This document shows, piece after piece, positions 21,389 to 30,458 of a stretch of DNA of 64,000 nucleotides. Below the pieces are notes generated by a model that was given only the letters and a program-made list of their open reading frames with translations, was not told where the DNA came from and did not search any database. The stretch comes from Hymenobacter sp. 15J16-1T3B (GTDB lineage: Bacteria > Bacteroidota > Bacteroidia > Cytophagales > Hymenobacteraceae), in the NCBI RefSeq assembly GCF_020711235.1, contig NZ_JAJFAV010000005.1, forward strand, positions 186,001-250,000, read 5' to 3'. Each line of letters opens with the position of its first letter. Positions within the stretch are counted from its first letter, which is position 1. The position numbers were made by a program, and so were the translations under genes.

Positions 21389-22155
21389 GCGGCAGCCGGC
21401 TTACGGGTGAGCACGCGCAGCTTCGCATACTTCAAAAACACGCCCCAGGCCGACAGCGCGGCAATGCTCAGGCCGGCAAACCCATCGAGCCAGCCGCCGC
21501 GCAGCAAGTACAAGTGCCAGAACTTCCACGTGGGTTTTAGCCACAGGTGCAGCACGCCGGCGCGCCGGCCCCGCTCCGCCAGCTCCTCGGCGCCGATAGT
21601 CGTGAACTTGTTGAGCTGCTGCACGTGGCTTTCGATGGTGGGGTAAGAGTAATGCAGCAGATCGGCCGTGAGCTGCCCAACGGTCTGGCCCGGTTGTACT
21701 TCGTACCGTTCGTGCAGCAGCTGGCCCTGCCAGCTGCCCAGGCGTCGGTCGTACAGGCGCAGCTTCCGGTCGGGGTACCAGCCGCCGTGGCGTACCCAAT
21801 GGCCGCAGTAGTTGGTGAGGCGTGGCAGGGCGTAGCCGGCGTGCTGCCAGTCGGCCAGCACGCGCCGAATTTCCGCGCGCAAAGCGTCGGTCAGCACTTC
21901 GTCGGCGTCGAGCTGCAGCACGTGGTCGTGGCGGGCTTGCGCAGTGGCAACGTTTTTCTGCGCAACGTACCCGGCAAACGGGTGCGTGACCACGCGGGCG
22001 CCGTGCTCCTGGCAGATGGCCACGGTGCGGTCGGTGGAACCGGAGTCAACTACCACTACGTCGTCGGCCATGCCGGCCAGGGCGGCAAGGCAGCGGCCGA
22101 TGTTGGCTTCTTCGTTGAACGTGATGATGACGACCGAAAGCGGATGCGTGGGCAT
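21385..22155 (-). CDS. glycosyltransferase family 2 (WaaE/KdtX-like)
   Basis: This 256-residue cytoplasmic GT-A enzyme opens with SVVIITFNEEANIGRCLAAL and has the DSGSTDRT and metal-binding QLDADEVL segments. The overall pattern resembles the LPS core beta-glucosyltransferase WaaE. A hydrophobic C-terminal region (about residues 205-245) may associate with the membrane. It is the first gene of the three-gene glycan operon. Confidence 0.88.
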   Translation of the reverse strand: MPTHPLSVVIITFNEEANIGRCLAALAGMADDVVVVDSGSTDRTVAICQEHGARVVTHPFAGYVAQKNVATAQARHDHVLQLDADEVLTDALRAEIRRVLADWQHAGYALPRLTNYCGHWVRHGGWYPDRKLRLYDRRLGSWQGQLLHERYEVQPGQTVGQLTADLLHYSYPTIESHVQQLNKFTTIGAEELAERGRRAGVLHLWLKPTWKFWHLYLLRGGWLDGFAGLSIAALSAWGVFLKYAKLRVLTRKPAAA

Positions 22156-22327
22156 AACGGCAAATATCGGCAGCCGCAGCCGTTGCTGGCGAGGCCGCGG
22201 TTCTGCGTCGCCAAGTTTGGGCCGGTCCTACCCTACTGGGCACGCGCAACAGCGCGCTGATTAGGACATGGCAATAGGCAGCAGCCCCGTGCGTTAGCTA
22301 TGCGTTCATCATTATCCTTCATACCAC

Positions 22328-22990
22328 ATGACACAGTTCTCCTTACCGGCCTGGGCGGTGGCAACGGCCGTGCTGCTGGCCGGCTGCACCAACGACAGTC
22401 CGGCCCCGCCGCAGCCCGACTCCTTCCCTTCTTATCTGCCGCTACAAACGGGCAACTACTGGGTGTACCAGCGCTACGCTATCGACGGCGCTACCGGCCA
22501 AGCCACAGCTACTGCCGTGTTCGACAGCTGCTTCATCAGCAAAGACACGCTTATTCACGGCCAGAAGTACTACAAATTCGTGCGCCCTACCTTGTACGGC
22601 GTCGTAAAGGGCACCCGGTACGTACGCGACTCAGCCCATTACGTGGTCGACCATCATGGGCAGCGGCTGTTCAGCTCGCAGGACGTAAACATTCTCACTA
22701 CGCACTATATCACGACGGGCGCGTTCAACGGACGAGTTGATACAGTTGGCCGCATCGTCGCGCAGATGCTGCCCCAAGACACCCTCGTTAGTACTGCAGC
22801 GGGCAGCTTCAGGGCGAAGAAATACCGGGAGAAGCACGAATTCTACCCCAACCTGTTTCCTGGTTACCAGCCCCGCCTGCTGTACACCCGCTACGCCGAG
22901 CAAGTGGGTATCGTCACGGAAATGCTCCCCTTCTTCGCCTCCGATCCAAACTACACCGAGCGTCGCCTGCTGCGGTACCGGGTGCACTAG
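22328..22990 (+). CDS. lipoprotein of unknown function
   Basis: The 220-residue product has a lipoprotein signal with lipobox LLAGC (Cys at residue 20). After a short Pro-rich linker it has YLPLQTGNYWVYQRY, a start seen in many uncharacterised Bacteroidota lipoproteins. The rest is beta-rich with aromatic residues. It is divergent from the glycan operon and ends before a strong bidirectional terminator. I do not recognise a function. Confidence 0.75.
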   Translation: MTQFSLPAWAVATAVLLAGCTNDSPAPPQPDSFPSYLPLQTGNYWVYQRYAIDGATGQATATAVFDSCFISKDTLIHGQKYYKFVRPTLYGVVKGTRYVRDSAHYVVDHHGQRLFSSQDVNILTTHYITTGAFNGRVDTVGRIVAQMLPQDTLVSTAAGSFRAKKYREKHEFYPNLFPGYQPRLLYTRYAEQVGIVTEMLPFFASDPNYTERRLLRYRVH

Positions 22991-23004
22991 CGGCTCAATG
23001 ACAT

Positions 23005-23043
23005 AAAAAAAGCCCCGCCGGAATGGTCCGGCGGGGCTTTTTT
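23005..23043. terminator. bidirectional terminator between the lipoprotein gene and ahcY
   Basis: A perfect GC-rich stem with A7 on one side and T7 on the other (arms 23005-23021 and about 23028-23043, loop AATGGT) lies between two convergent genes. It is a classic two-way intrinsic terminator. Confidence 0.92.
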
Positions 23044-23058
23044 GGCATTAGGTAGATC

Positions 23059-24372
23059 CTAGTAGCGGTACAGATCCGACTTGAACGGGCCTTCCACCGG
23101 CACTTTGATGTAGTCAGCCTGCTTGGGCGTCAGCTCGTCCAGCTCCACGCCGATTTTCTCGAGGTGCAGGCGGGCTACCATCTCGTCGAGGTGCTTGGGC
23201 AGGGTGTACACCTTGTTTTCGTAGTTGTCGTGGTTCTGCCACAGCTCCAACTGGGCCAGCGTCTGGTTGGTGAACGAGTTGGACATCACGAACGAGGGGT
23301 GGCCGGTGGCGCAGCCCAGGTTCACCAGGCGGCCTTCAGCGAGGATAATCACCTCTTTGCCGTCGATGGTGTAGAGGTCGACCTGGGGCTTGATGGTGTC
23401 CTTGGTGTGGCCGTAGTTCTTGTTCAGCCAGGCCATGTCGATTTCATCGTCGAAGTGGCCAATGTTGCAGACGATGGCCTTGTCCTTCAGCGCGCGGAAG
23501 TGCTCCTCACGCACGATGTCGCAGTTGCCAGTGGTGGTGATGACGATGTCGGCCTCCTTGATGGCGTTTTCCATCTTCTTAACCGCGTAGCCGTCCATGG
23601 CCGCTTGCAGGGCGCAGATCGGGTCGATTTCCGTCACGATGACGCGGGCGCCGGCGCCGCGCAGCGAAGCGGCGGTGCCTTTTCCTACGTCGCCGTAACC
23701 GGCTACTACGGCAATCTTGCCGGCCATCATCACGTCGGTAGCGCGGCGGATGGCGTCCACGGCCGACTCTTTGCAGCCGTACTTGTTGTCGAACTTCGAC
23801 TTGGTTACCGAGTCGTTGATGTTGATGGCGGGCAGGGGCAGCTTGCCGGCTTTCATACGCTCCACGAGGCGCAGTACGCCGGTGGTCGTTTCTTCGGAGA
23901 TGCCGCGGATGCCGGCTACCAGCTCGGGGAACTGGTCCAGCACCATGTTGGTCAGGTCGCCGCCGTCGTCCAGAATCATGTTCAGCGGCTGGCGCTCCTC
24001 GCCGAAGAACAGCGTCTGCTCGATGCACCAGTTGAACTCCTCCTCGTTCATGCCCTTCCAGGCGTACACGGCGGTACCAGCGGCGGCAATGGCGGCCGCG
24101 GCGTGGTCCTGGGTCGAGAAGATGTTGCACGACGACCAGGTCACCTCGGCGCCCAGGGCCTGCAGCGTCTCGATGAGCACGGCCGTTTGGATGGTCATGT
24201 GCAGGCAGCCGGCGATGCGGGCGCCCTGCAGGGGCTTGCTCGCCCCGTACTGCGCGCGCAGAGCCATCAGACCGGGCATTTCAGCTTCGGCCAGGCGGAT
24301 TTCCTTGCGGCCCCACTCGGCCAGCGAAATGTCTTTTACCTTGTACGGTACGTAGGTCTTGGTCTCAATCAT
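23059..24372 (-). CDS. ahcY: adenosylhomocysteinase (S-adenosylhomocysteine hydrolase)
   Basis: The enzyme splits SAH into adenosine and homocysteine, relieving inhibition of methyltransferases. The 437-residue protein begins [25 protein letters not shown] at 24372; the longer open frame upstream contains the promoter and is rejected. The NAD-binding motif [20 protein letters not shown] is near residue 225. The catalytic segment [20 protein letters not shown] is near 190-210 and the C-terminal KSDLYRY is intact. A promoter fits directly upstream; no SAH riboswitch is visible. Confidence 0.98.
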   Translation of the reverse strand: MIETKTYVPYKVKDISLAEWGRKEIRLAEAEMPGLMALRAQYGASKPLQGARIAGCLHMTIQTAVLIETLQALGAEVTWSSCNIFSTQDHAAAAIAAAGTAVYAWKGMNEEEFNWCIEQTLFFGEERQPLNMILDDGGDLTNMVLDQFPELVAGIRGISEETTTGVLRLVERMKAGKLPLPAININDSVTKSKFDNKYGCKESAVDAIRRATDVMMAGKIAVVAGYGDVGKGTAASLRGAGARVIVTEIDPICALQAAMDGYAVKKMENAIKEADIVITTTGNCDIVREEHFRALKDKAIVCNIGHFDDEIDMAWLNKNYGHTKDTIKPQVDLYTIDGKEVIILAEGRLVNLGCATGHPSFVMSNSFTNQTLAQLELWQNHDNYENKVYTLPKHLDEMVARLHLEKIGVELDELTPKQADYIKVPVEGPFKSDLYRY

Positions 24373-24403
24373 GGTCGTTCTCGGAATTGTCGCAATACAA
24401 GTA

Positions 24404-24435
24404 CAAAGGTACCCAAATTGTTCGGCGTAAGCCAA
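24404..24435 (-). promoter_or_regulatory. ahcY promoter
   Basis: On the minus strand TTG (24433-24435), 21 bases, then TACCTTTG (24404-24411) form a Bacteroidota-type promoter. The start codon of ahcY lies about 30 bases downstream, leaving a leader too short for a riboswitch. Confidence 0.7.
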
Positions 24436-24441
24436 TATAGA

Positions 24442-24469
24442 AAAAGCCCGAGCGAGTGCCCGGGCTTTT
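24442..24469 (-). terminator. terminator of the DUF4397 lipoprotein gene
   Basis: A perfect 9-bp stem (24442-24450 with 24461-24469) with a 10-base loop has an A run on one side, which gives TTTTC on the minus strand. It lies about 28 bases after the stop of the upstream minus-strand lipoprotein gene and just before the ahcY promoter. Confidence 0.8.
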
Positions 24470-24497
24470 GAACTTATCGACGGTAAACGTAACCGCT

Positions 24498-25244
24498 TTA
24501 GTTGTGCGTGACGAGGTCCAGCTCAAAGCGTTCCGTCGTGGAAAGCGGCGTAGCAGACCCACGCAGGTACAGCGTGTAGATCTTGCCAGCCGCGAAATTG
24601 GTGGTCAGTTTATCGGAACCAGCCAAGGGCACCACGGGCAAGTTCGTGGTGGTGTTGACCAAGTAGTAGGTGGCAGTACCCGGCGCAATTTCCACGAAGG
24701 AAGAGGCCGCCCCCAGAGCAGTACCGGGAATCACGGCGGTGGTGGTAGTGCTGTTTTCCGTGCGCATCAGCCCAACCGGAGACGGCGTGCCCTGCCCAAC
24801 GTTGACCAACCGAATCTTGGCTTTGCCGCTGCTCGGCGCGGTCAGATCATCTTCAACCCATAGCCCGGTAGCCGTATTGCTGGCTTGCCCGGTGGCGGTG
24901 TAGGCAAACAAGGAGTAAGATTTGTCCTTGCTTACGGTTTGCGTGCTGCTCAGCAGCGTGGCCCCACCGGTAGCTGCTACGGCTATTTTAAAGGTGTGCG
25001 ACCCGGCATTGACTTCTTGGTAGCCGCTTTGCTCTTTGTAAGCCAGCTGCTTCAATTCGGTGTCGTCCGACAAAAACTTCACGGCTACCGAGGGGCTGGT
25101 GACGGCGTGAACAGCCATTACTTTGCCTTTGTCGACCACTGGCACTGGGTCCGGATCATCGTCGCCGCCGCAGCTGGTGAAGATGGCAGCCGGCACGGCG
25201 GCTAGTAGCAGCAGGTGCCCAAAACGTTTCAGAGGGTGATTCAT
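24498..25244 (-). CDS. DUF4397 domain lipoprotein
   Basis: This 248-residue exported protein has a lipobox (IFTSC, Cys near residue 25), an acidic linker GGDDDPDP and two related beta domains. [21 protein letters not shown] starts the first and [12 protein letters not shown] with VGLMRTE the second, as in DUF4397 proteins. The family has no assigned biochemical role; a surface or periplasmic binding function is only a guess. It is transcribed towards ahcY but has its own terminator. Confidence 0.82.
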   Translation of the reverse strand: MNHPLKRFGHLLLLAAVPAAIFTSCGGDDDPDPVPVVDKGKVMAVHAVTSPSVAVKFLSDDTELKQLAYKEQSGYQEVNAGSHTFKIAVAATGGATLLSSTQTVSKDKSYSLFAYTATGQASNTATGLWVEDDLTAPSSGKAKIRLVNVGQGTPSPVGLMRTENSTTTTAVIPGTALGAASSFVEIAPGTATYYLVNTTTNLPVVPLAGSDKLTTNFAAGKIYTLYLRGSATPLSTTERFELDLVTHN

Positions 25245-25365
25245 GAAGGAAGGAATTAAGTGAACACCACATGCGTTGGGCCTGAGAACGTAACGTTCGT
25301 CGGTTTTGTTGGGCTGTTCATCGAAACTTGCACGTTTCGGAGTCCCTGAATATTAAATTTGTAGC

Positions 25366-25974
25366 ATGACGTCTACCGCCCTGCTGAAACCCCTGCGCAA
25401 CAGCGCTGCTGCTTTTTTCTTGCTGTTTGGCGCTGCGGCACCGGCCATGGCTCAGCAGACTCCGGTTAATCCTGGCACCAGCATCCGCCTGAGCCCCGAA
25501 GACCAAGACCGCGGCCTGAACGGCGTGCAGAAAAACTTCTGGTTTACCACTGGCAGCGGCGAGCAGTACAAAAACGCGGGCTTCTTCGGCCAACGCTTGC
25601 GCCCTTACCTCACCGACGAGCAGGCCGTGGCTAGCCTCGACCGGTACCGCCGGCAGCGCTGGCTGCATTTGGCCGAGCGCGCCGTATTCGTTGGCTCGGC
25701 CGGGCTGTACGCCCAGCAGGCGTTCAGCGCCGATAAGCCCCAGTACTTCAATACCACGCAGAAGGCCGCCATTGGCGTGGCCGTGGTCAGCCTGATTTCC
25801 AACGCGTTTATTACGCGTAACACCAATCAGCATTTTCTTCGCGCGGTGGAAGCCCAAAATGCGACTTCGCCGGCCGCGCGCCGTATGGGAATGGAGCGAG
25901 CCATGCCTGACCTGCTCGGTGTGACGGCCCCCACGGGCCGGCCGCAACTGCTGGTGGGCTGGACGCTGCGCTAG
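25366..25974 (+). CDS. exported protein of unknown function
   Basis: The 202-residue product has a signal peptide ending APAMAQQ (cleavage near residue 29). A middle segment (LHLAERAVFVGSAGLYAQQAF, KAAIGVAVVSLISNAFITRNT) could form two membrane helices. No domain is recognised. A -7-like TAAATTTG lies at 25354-25361, 5 bases before the ATG, without a well-spaced TTG. Confidence 0.7.
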   Translation: MTSTALLKPLRNSAAAFFLLFGAAAPAMAQQTPVNPGTSIRLSPEDQDRGLNGVQKNFWFTTGSGEQYKNAGFFGQRLRPYLTDEQAVASLDRYRRQRWLHLAERAVFVGSAGLYAQQAFSADKPQYFNTTQKAAIGVAVVSLISNAFITRNTNQHFLRAVEAQNATSPAARRMGMERAMPDLLGVTAPTGRPQLLVGWTLR

Positions 25975-25982
25975 TCCCACCC

Positions 25983-25990
25983 TACCTTTG
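25983..25990 (+). promoter_or_regulatory. -7 promoter element TACCTTTG
   Basis: TACCTTTG followed by CGCC lies 29 bases before the ATG of the methyltransferase gene. There is no TTG at the expected distance, so only the -7 half is supported. The same TAyCTTTGCG word recurs upstream of three other genes in the window. Confidence 0.5.
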
Positions 25991-26019
25991 CGCCTTTTAG
26001 GCGCTACCTTACCGTTGTG

Positions 26020-27216
26020 ATGGACGTTTCTTTGTCGGCAGAGGCGCGGCAATATGTAGCCGAGCACCTGCACGACGACCCCGCCAAGCTGGCCCTGCAG
26101 GCCCGCCGCTATCCTCATCTGCCCGTGCCCGAGTTGGTGCGTCAGATTCAGGCCCGTCAGAAGGCCAAAACCAAACTGCCCACCTGGGCGGCCAACCCCG
26201 ACCTGATTTTTCCGCCCGCGCTGTCGGTGGAGCAGGCGTCGTCGGCGCGCACGGCGGCGTTTAAGGCTGCGTTGGTTGGCGGCACCCGCTTGGCCGACCT
26301 CACCGGCGGTTTCGGCGTCGATAGCAGCCATTTCGCCCGCAGCGTGCAGGAAGTGCACTACGTGGAGCGCAACGCGCAGCTGGTGCAAGTGGTGCGCCAT
26401 AACCTTGAGGTGCTCGGCGTGACTAACGTGCACCTGCACGTGGGCGACGCCGCCGCGTGGCTGCGCGAGCAGCCCGATGGGCATTTTGACTGGCTCTACC
26501 TCGACCCGGCCCGCCGCGACTCGGCCGATAAGAAAATCTACCGGCTGGCCGACTGCGAACCGGACGTGGTGCGCCTGCTGCCTTTGCTGCTACGCAAGGC
26601 CGAGCGCGTGCTGCTGAAGACCTCGCCCATGCTCGACGTGGAGCAGGCCATTCAGGAGCTGGGCCACGTGCGCCGCCTCTGGGTGGTGGCCGTCGACAAC
26701 GAGTGCAAGGAAGTGCTCTACGAACTGGGCAAAGAAGCTGCCGTGGATCCGGAGCGCCTGACGGTGAACCTATTGCGCGACGGGCGCGAACAAGCCTTCC
26801 GCTCGAACCGCACCCGGGAGACGAAAGCGGTGCCGCGCTACGCCGAACCGCAGGATTACGTCTACGAACCAAACGTGGCCGTGCTCAAAGCCGGCAGCTT
26901 CAAGAGCGTGGGCACCAGCTTTGGCTTGCTGAAACTGCACCAGCACAGCCACCTCTACACCTCGAATCAGCTGCGCGAAGACTTTCCTGGCCGCATCTTC
27001 CGCTGCCGGGCCGTGTGCCGCTACGACAAGAAAGAGCTGCTGAGCCACCTCGGCCCCGAGCAACGCGCCCACGTCACCACCCGCAACTTCCCCGATTCGG
27101 TAGCTGATTTCCGCCACCGCACCGGTATTCGCGAGGGCGGCACCACCTACCTCATGGCCACCACCGACCTGACCGGCCGCCTCATTGTGCTGGTGTGCGA
27201 CCGGCTGGCGCCTTGA
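26020..27216 (+). CDS. class I SAM-dependent methyltransferase with THUMP-like C-terminal domain
   Basis: The 398-residue protein has a Rossmann methyltransferase core at about residues 80-245. Motif I is LADLTGGFGVDSSHFA, acidic VHYVERNAQLVQVV follows, and WLYLDPARRDSADKK is the catalytic loop. The C-terminal region (about 300-398; GRIFRCRAVCRYDKKELLSHL, TTRNFPDSVADFRHRTGIREGG) matches the THUMP-like domain of uncharacterised Bacteroidota methyltransferases, suggesting an RNA substrate. I prefer ATG at 26020 to GTG one codon earlier. It ends before a very long hairpin. Confidence 0.87.
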   Translation: MDVSLSAEARQYVAEHLHDDPAKLALQARRYPHLPVPELVRQIQARQKAKTKLPTWAANPDLIFPPALSVEQASSARTAAFKAALVGGTRLADLTGGFGVDSSHFARSVQEVHYVERNAQLVQVVRHNLEVLGVTNVHLHVGDAAAWLREQPDGHFDWLYLDPARRDSADKKIYRLADCEPDVVRLLPLLLRKAERVLLKTSPMLDVEQAIQELGHVRRLWVVAVDNECKEVLYELGKEAAVDPERLTVNLLRDGREQAFRSNRTRETKAVPRYAEPQDYVYEPNVAVLKAGSFKSVGTSFGLLKLHQHSHLYTSNQLREDFPGRIFRCRAVCRYDKKELLSHLGPEQRAHVTTRNFPDSVADFRHRTGIREGGTTYLMATTDLTGRLIVLVCDRLAP

Positions 27217-27244
27217 GGCCGGGAGGACTTGGTGAGGCGAAGTA

Positions 27245-27316
27245 ATGCTGCCCGCTAAAAATCGACGGCCCGAATAGCAGAAACTATTCGGGCCGTCGAT
27301 TTTTAGCGGGCAGCAT
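27245..27316. terminator. bidirectional terminator with 33-bp perfect stem
   Basis: Arms 27245-27277 and 27284-27316 are perfectly complementary with a 6-base loop. A TTTTT run sits inside the distal arm rather than after the stem. It lies between the convergent methyltransferase and DNA glycosylase genes. Length and perfection are well beyond a normal terminator. Confidence 0.8.
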
Positions 27317-27382
27317 CCAGGGCAGTACGCCAAGGCCTATCACACCCAAATTCAAAACTTCGCCTTTCACAAGTCCCCTTGT

Positions 27383-27982
27383 CTATTTCGCCGGACTTGT
27401 CCAGGGGCTGCCTTGCAGGCGGAAACGCCAGGGCAGGGCGGCATCGGTGCCGGCGTAATCGATGCCGACGCGGGGGCTGGCAACGATATCAGCGGCGGCT
27501 ATGGGTTCCTGCTGGTCTTCGAGCCAGATGAGGTTGCCGGTGAGGTCGGTGCCGTAGTGCTGCACCCCGATGCCGAGGGCTTGGGTGAGCAGGCCGGGAC
27601 CGGCGGTGAGGTTGCGCGCCGGCCGGGCGAGGCCGCGGCGCAGCTGCATTTCGGCCAGTCCTTCGGTGGGCTCCAGGCCGCGGATGAGCACGGCATCGGC
27701 CTTGCCGGCCACGTTGGTGATGATGTTGAACAAGGCGTAGCGGCCGTAAATCAGGTACACGTAGGCCACGCCACCGGCTTCGTACATCACGCGGGTGCGC
27801 TTGGTGAAACGGCCCAGATGGGAGTGGCAGGCCTGGTCGTCGATGTGGGCGTAGGCTTCGGTTTCGACGATGCGGCCGCCGGTCAGCACCCCGTCGATGC
27901 GGCTGAAGAGGTATTTGCCCACCAAGTCGCGGGCCAGGGCTACCACGTCGGGCTGCTGGTAATAAGCAAGCGGAAGTTTCAT
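27383..27982 (-). CDS. DNA-3-methyladenine glycosylase (AAG/MPG family)
   Basis: This base-excision repair enzyme removes alkylated purines. The 199-residue protein has the AAG active-site region RIVETEAYAHIDDQACHSHLG with the catalytic Glu near residue 46, followed by YEAGGVAYVYLIYGRYALFNIIT and LTAGPGLLTQALGI. I place the start at ATG 27982 (MKLPLAYYQ); a longer frame adds an Arg-rich stretch unlike the family. The gene is divergent from the cobalamin riboswitch. Confidence 0.94.
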   Translation of the reverse strand: MKLPLAYYQQPDVVALARDLVGKYLFSRIDGVLTGGRIVETEAYAHIDDQACHSHLGRFTKRTRVMYEAGGVAYVYLIYGRYALFNIITNVAGKADAVLIRGLEPTEGLAEMQLRRGLARPARNLTAGPGLLTQALGIGVQHYGTDLTGNLIWLEDQQEPIAAADIVASPRVGIDYAGTDAALPWRFRLQGSPWTSPAK

Positions 27983-28092
27983 GGGCCTTGTACGGCCCCT
28001 GCCGCGCATTCAGGTTCGATTTCGACCTCGGCTAATCCGAAACGCTGCCCCGCCAAAACAAGCCGGTGCGGCAATTCCGCGAAATCCGTGCT

Positions 28093-28100
28093 TATCTTTG
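28093..28100 (+). promoter_or_regulatory. -7 promoter element for the cobalamin unit
   Basis: TATCTTTG followed by CGGC lies directly upstream of the riboswitch. A TTG at the usual spacing is absent. Position relative to the aptamer supports transcription starting here. Confidence 0.55.
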
Positions 28101-28109
28101 CGGCACGCA

Positions 28110-28303
28110 TGGGTGGCCAGACCCCAATCGGGGGGCGCGGCTGAAAAGGGAATGCCGTGAAATTCGGCAGCTGTCCCCGCAACTGTAAGCTTCCATCATG
28201 CGCCGGGCCCACCTCGCCACTGTTCCGCTGATGCCGGTCGACCTGACCGGCGGAGGAATGGGAAGGCTGCCCGGCGCGAAGCAAGTCAGGAGACCTGCCC
28301 GTG
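28110..28303 (+). ncRNA. cobalamin (B12) riboswitch
   Basis: The conserved core is clear: GGGAATGCCGTGAAATTCGG, then CAGCTGTCCCCGCAACTGTAA, GGGAAGG near 28259, and the B12 box AAGTCAGGAGACCTGCC at about 28284-28300. It precedes the TonB-dependent receptor gene and should lower its expression when adenosylcobalamin is abundant. The start of the receptor lies 40 or more bases downstream of the B12 box, so the switch may act on translation initiation; that is inference. Confidence 0.95.
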
Positions 28304-28343
28304 CGCATCTTAGTGTTCGGCGCCTGCGGAGGACGGGCGGAGA

Positions 28344-30431
28344 ATGAATCATTATTGGGCAACGTCGCTGGTTGGCGGCGGGCCCGGCTTCCCTGATTCT
28401 GCCTCAGCCCGGCAACCGGCCCCTACCGGCCGCGCGCTTGGTTCTGAACCGAATTTTTCGGCTTCGAAAACTTTGGTTCGGTTGTACGCTCGTTTCTTCT
28501 GCTCCGCGCGCCGCCGCGGCGGGCTGGTGCTGCTGCTCAGCGGCGGCCTCGCACCGGCGTGGGCGCAGTCGGGCCCGCCGGCCCCGGCCGATACGGCGCG
28601 GCACGTGCTGGCCACGGTGCAAGTGCAGGCCCTGCGCCCCGCGCGCTACGCCGCCGGCAGCCGCTTCACCTCCCTCGACTCGGCCGCGCTGGCGCCCTAC
28701 CAGGGCGGCACGGTGGCCGATGCGCTGTCGGGGCGTACGCCGCTGTACGTGCGCACCTACGGGCCGGGGCAGCTGGCGTCGCTGTCGATTCGGGGCACCT
28801 CGGCGCGGCACACGGCGGTGCTCTGGCACGGCTTCAACCTAAACTTCCCCACGCTGGGCGAGGCCGATTTTTCGCTGCTGCCGGTGGCTGGCCTGGGCCG
28901 CGTGGACGTGCAGCACGGCCCCGCCGCGGCGCAGTACGGCACCGGGGCCATGGGCGGGGCCGTGGTGCTCGGCGCCGCCGGGGCGCCAGTGGGCACGCAG
29001 GTCAGCACCGCGGCCGAGGCCGGCAGCTTCGGAACCCGGGCCCTGAGCTTCAGCGGCAGCCAGCGCGACGCGCGCGTGGCGGTGCGCACCAGCTTTCTGG
29101 TACGGCAGGCCGACAACGACTTTTGCTACTACGGCCGGGAGTTGCAGGGCGAAGTGCGCCGCCGCCAGGAAAACGCCGCCCTCACCCAGAGCAGCCTGCA
29201 GCAGGACGTGACGGTGCAAGCCGGCCGGCGCGGCGAAGTCACGGCCGCGCTCTGGCTCACCGACGCCAACCGGCAGATTCAGCCGGCCATCGGCTCGAGC
29301 AATACCCACGCCCGCGAACGGGACCAGAGCGCCCGCGCGGTGCTGGGCTACCGCCTGCGCACCGAAAGCAGCGAAACCAGCGTGCGCGCGGCCTGGTTCG
29401 GCGACCTAATTGAGTACCAAAACGACCAGCTCAGCACCAGCCACTCGCGCAGCAGCGTGCGGCAGGCGCAGCTGGAGCACACCCGGCAGTGGCGCCCCAA
29501 CCTGAGCTTGCGCCTGGGAGCCGAAGCCCAGCACTTCGTGGCCCACGTGGACGGCTACGGCCGCCCGGTGCAGGAGCAGCGCTACGCCGGCTTCGCCCTG
29601 CTGCGCTACGACCCCTCGGCCCGGCTGCGCCTCACGCTGAATGCCCGGCAAGCCGTGCTGCCCGGCCGCCGGCCGCCGCTGGCGCCCACGGCCGGCGTGG
29701 AGTGGCAGGCCTGGCGCGCGGCCCGGCAGCAGCTGTGGCTAAAGGCCAGCGCCGCCCGCAGCTACCGCGCCCCCACCCTCAACGAACGGTACTGGCGCCC
29801 CGGCGGCAACCCCGACCTGCTGCCCGAAACCAGCCGCGGCGGCGAAGCCGGGCTGCACTACGAAGCGCTGGCCGGTAATCAGCTCAGCCTGCAGGCCGAC
29901 CTGACCGCCTACCGTCTGCTGGTGGACAACTGGGTGCAGTGGCTGCCCGACGCGGGCGGCACCTGGACGCCGCAAAACCTGCGGCAGGTGCGCAGCCAAG
30001 GCGTGGAAGCCAGCACCCAGGCCCAGTGGCGCCGGGAAGCTTACCAGCTGCGCGCCACGGCGGGCTACGCTTTCACCCAAAGCCAGAAGCGCCGCGGCTA
30101 CGCCCAAGACACCGACCCGGTGGGCGTGCAGCTCGCCTACGTGCCGCAGCACAGCGCCTCGTTGAGCACCGACCACGACTGGCGCGGCTGGCTGCTGACC
30201 ACGGCCGCCACCTTCACCGACCGGCGCTACACCACGGCCTCGGGCTCCGACTTCCTGCCGGCGTACGGCCTGCTGCACGGCAGCGTGGGCCGGCGTTTTC
30301 GCTGCGGCCGCTGGCAGCTGACGGCCCTCGTGCAAGGCCACAACCTCAGCAACGCCCGCTACCAGAACTACGCCTTCCGGGCCATGCCGCCGCGGGCGGG
30401 CACGCTGAGCCTGCGCGCTGCTTGGCACTAA
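28344..30431 (+). CDS. btuB: TonB-dependent cobalamin receptor (BtuB-like)
   Basis: This outer-membrane beta-barrel should import cobalamins using TonB energy. The plug domain is visible: SLDSAALAPYQGGTVADALSGRTPLYVRTYGPGQLASLSIRGTSARHTAVLWHGFNLN, then VDVQHGPAAAQYGTGAMGGAVVLG. The barrel ends with an aromatic-rich strand and SLRAAWH. From ATG 28344 the protein has 695 residues, but the signal peptide (RRRGGLVLLLSGGLAPAWAQ) only begins near residue 55. TTG codons at 28473 and 28482 would give a more normal signal peptide, so the true start is uncertain. The upstream riboswitch and downstream propeller lipoprotein support the substrate. Confidence 0.9.
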   Translation: MNHYWATSLVGGGPGFPDSASARQPAPTGRALGSEPNFSASKTLVRLYARFFCSARRRGGLVLLLSGGLAPAWAQSGPPAPADTARHVLATVQVQALRPARYAAGSRFTSLDSAALAPYQGGTVADALSGRTPLYVRTYGPGQLASLSIRGTSARHTAVLWHGFNLNFPTLGEADFSLLPVAGLGRVDVQHGPAAAQYGTGAMGGAVVLGAAGAPVGTQVSTAAEAGSFGTRALSFSGSQRDARVAVRTSFLVRQADNDFCYYGRELQGEVRRRQENAALTQSSLQQDVTVQAGRRGEVTAALWLTDANRQIQPAIGSSNTHARERDQSARAVLGYRLRTESSETSVRAAWFGDLIEYQNDQLSTSHSRSSVRQAQLEHTRQWRPNLSLRLGAEAQHFVAHVDGYGRPVQEQRYAGFALLRYDPSARLRLTLNARQAVLPGRRPPLAPTAGVEWQAWRAARQQLWLKASAARSYRAPTLNERYWRPGGNPDLLPETSRGGEAGLHYEALAGNQLSLQADLTAYRLLVDNWVQWLPDAGGTWTPQNLRQVRSQGVEASTQAQWRREAYQLRATAGYAFTQSQKRRGYAQDTDPVGVQLAYVPQHSASLSTDHDWRGWLLTTAATFTDRRYTTASGSDFLPAYGLLHGSVGRRFRCGRWQLTALVQGHNLSNARYQNYAFRAMPPRAGTLSLRAAWH

Positions 30432-30458
30432 CTGACACTCACTTTTCCATCATACTCC

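Noticed and set aside
24373-24441. SAM or SAH riboswitch upstream of ahcY
   Set aside because: The leader from the promoter to the start codon is only about 30 bases, too short for any known SAM/SAH aptamer.
27383-28009. Start of the DNA glycosylase at 28009
   Set aside because: It adds MRGRGRTRP before the conserved start; ATG 27982 fits the family.
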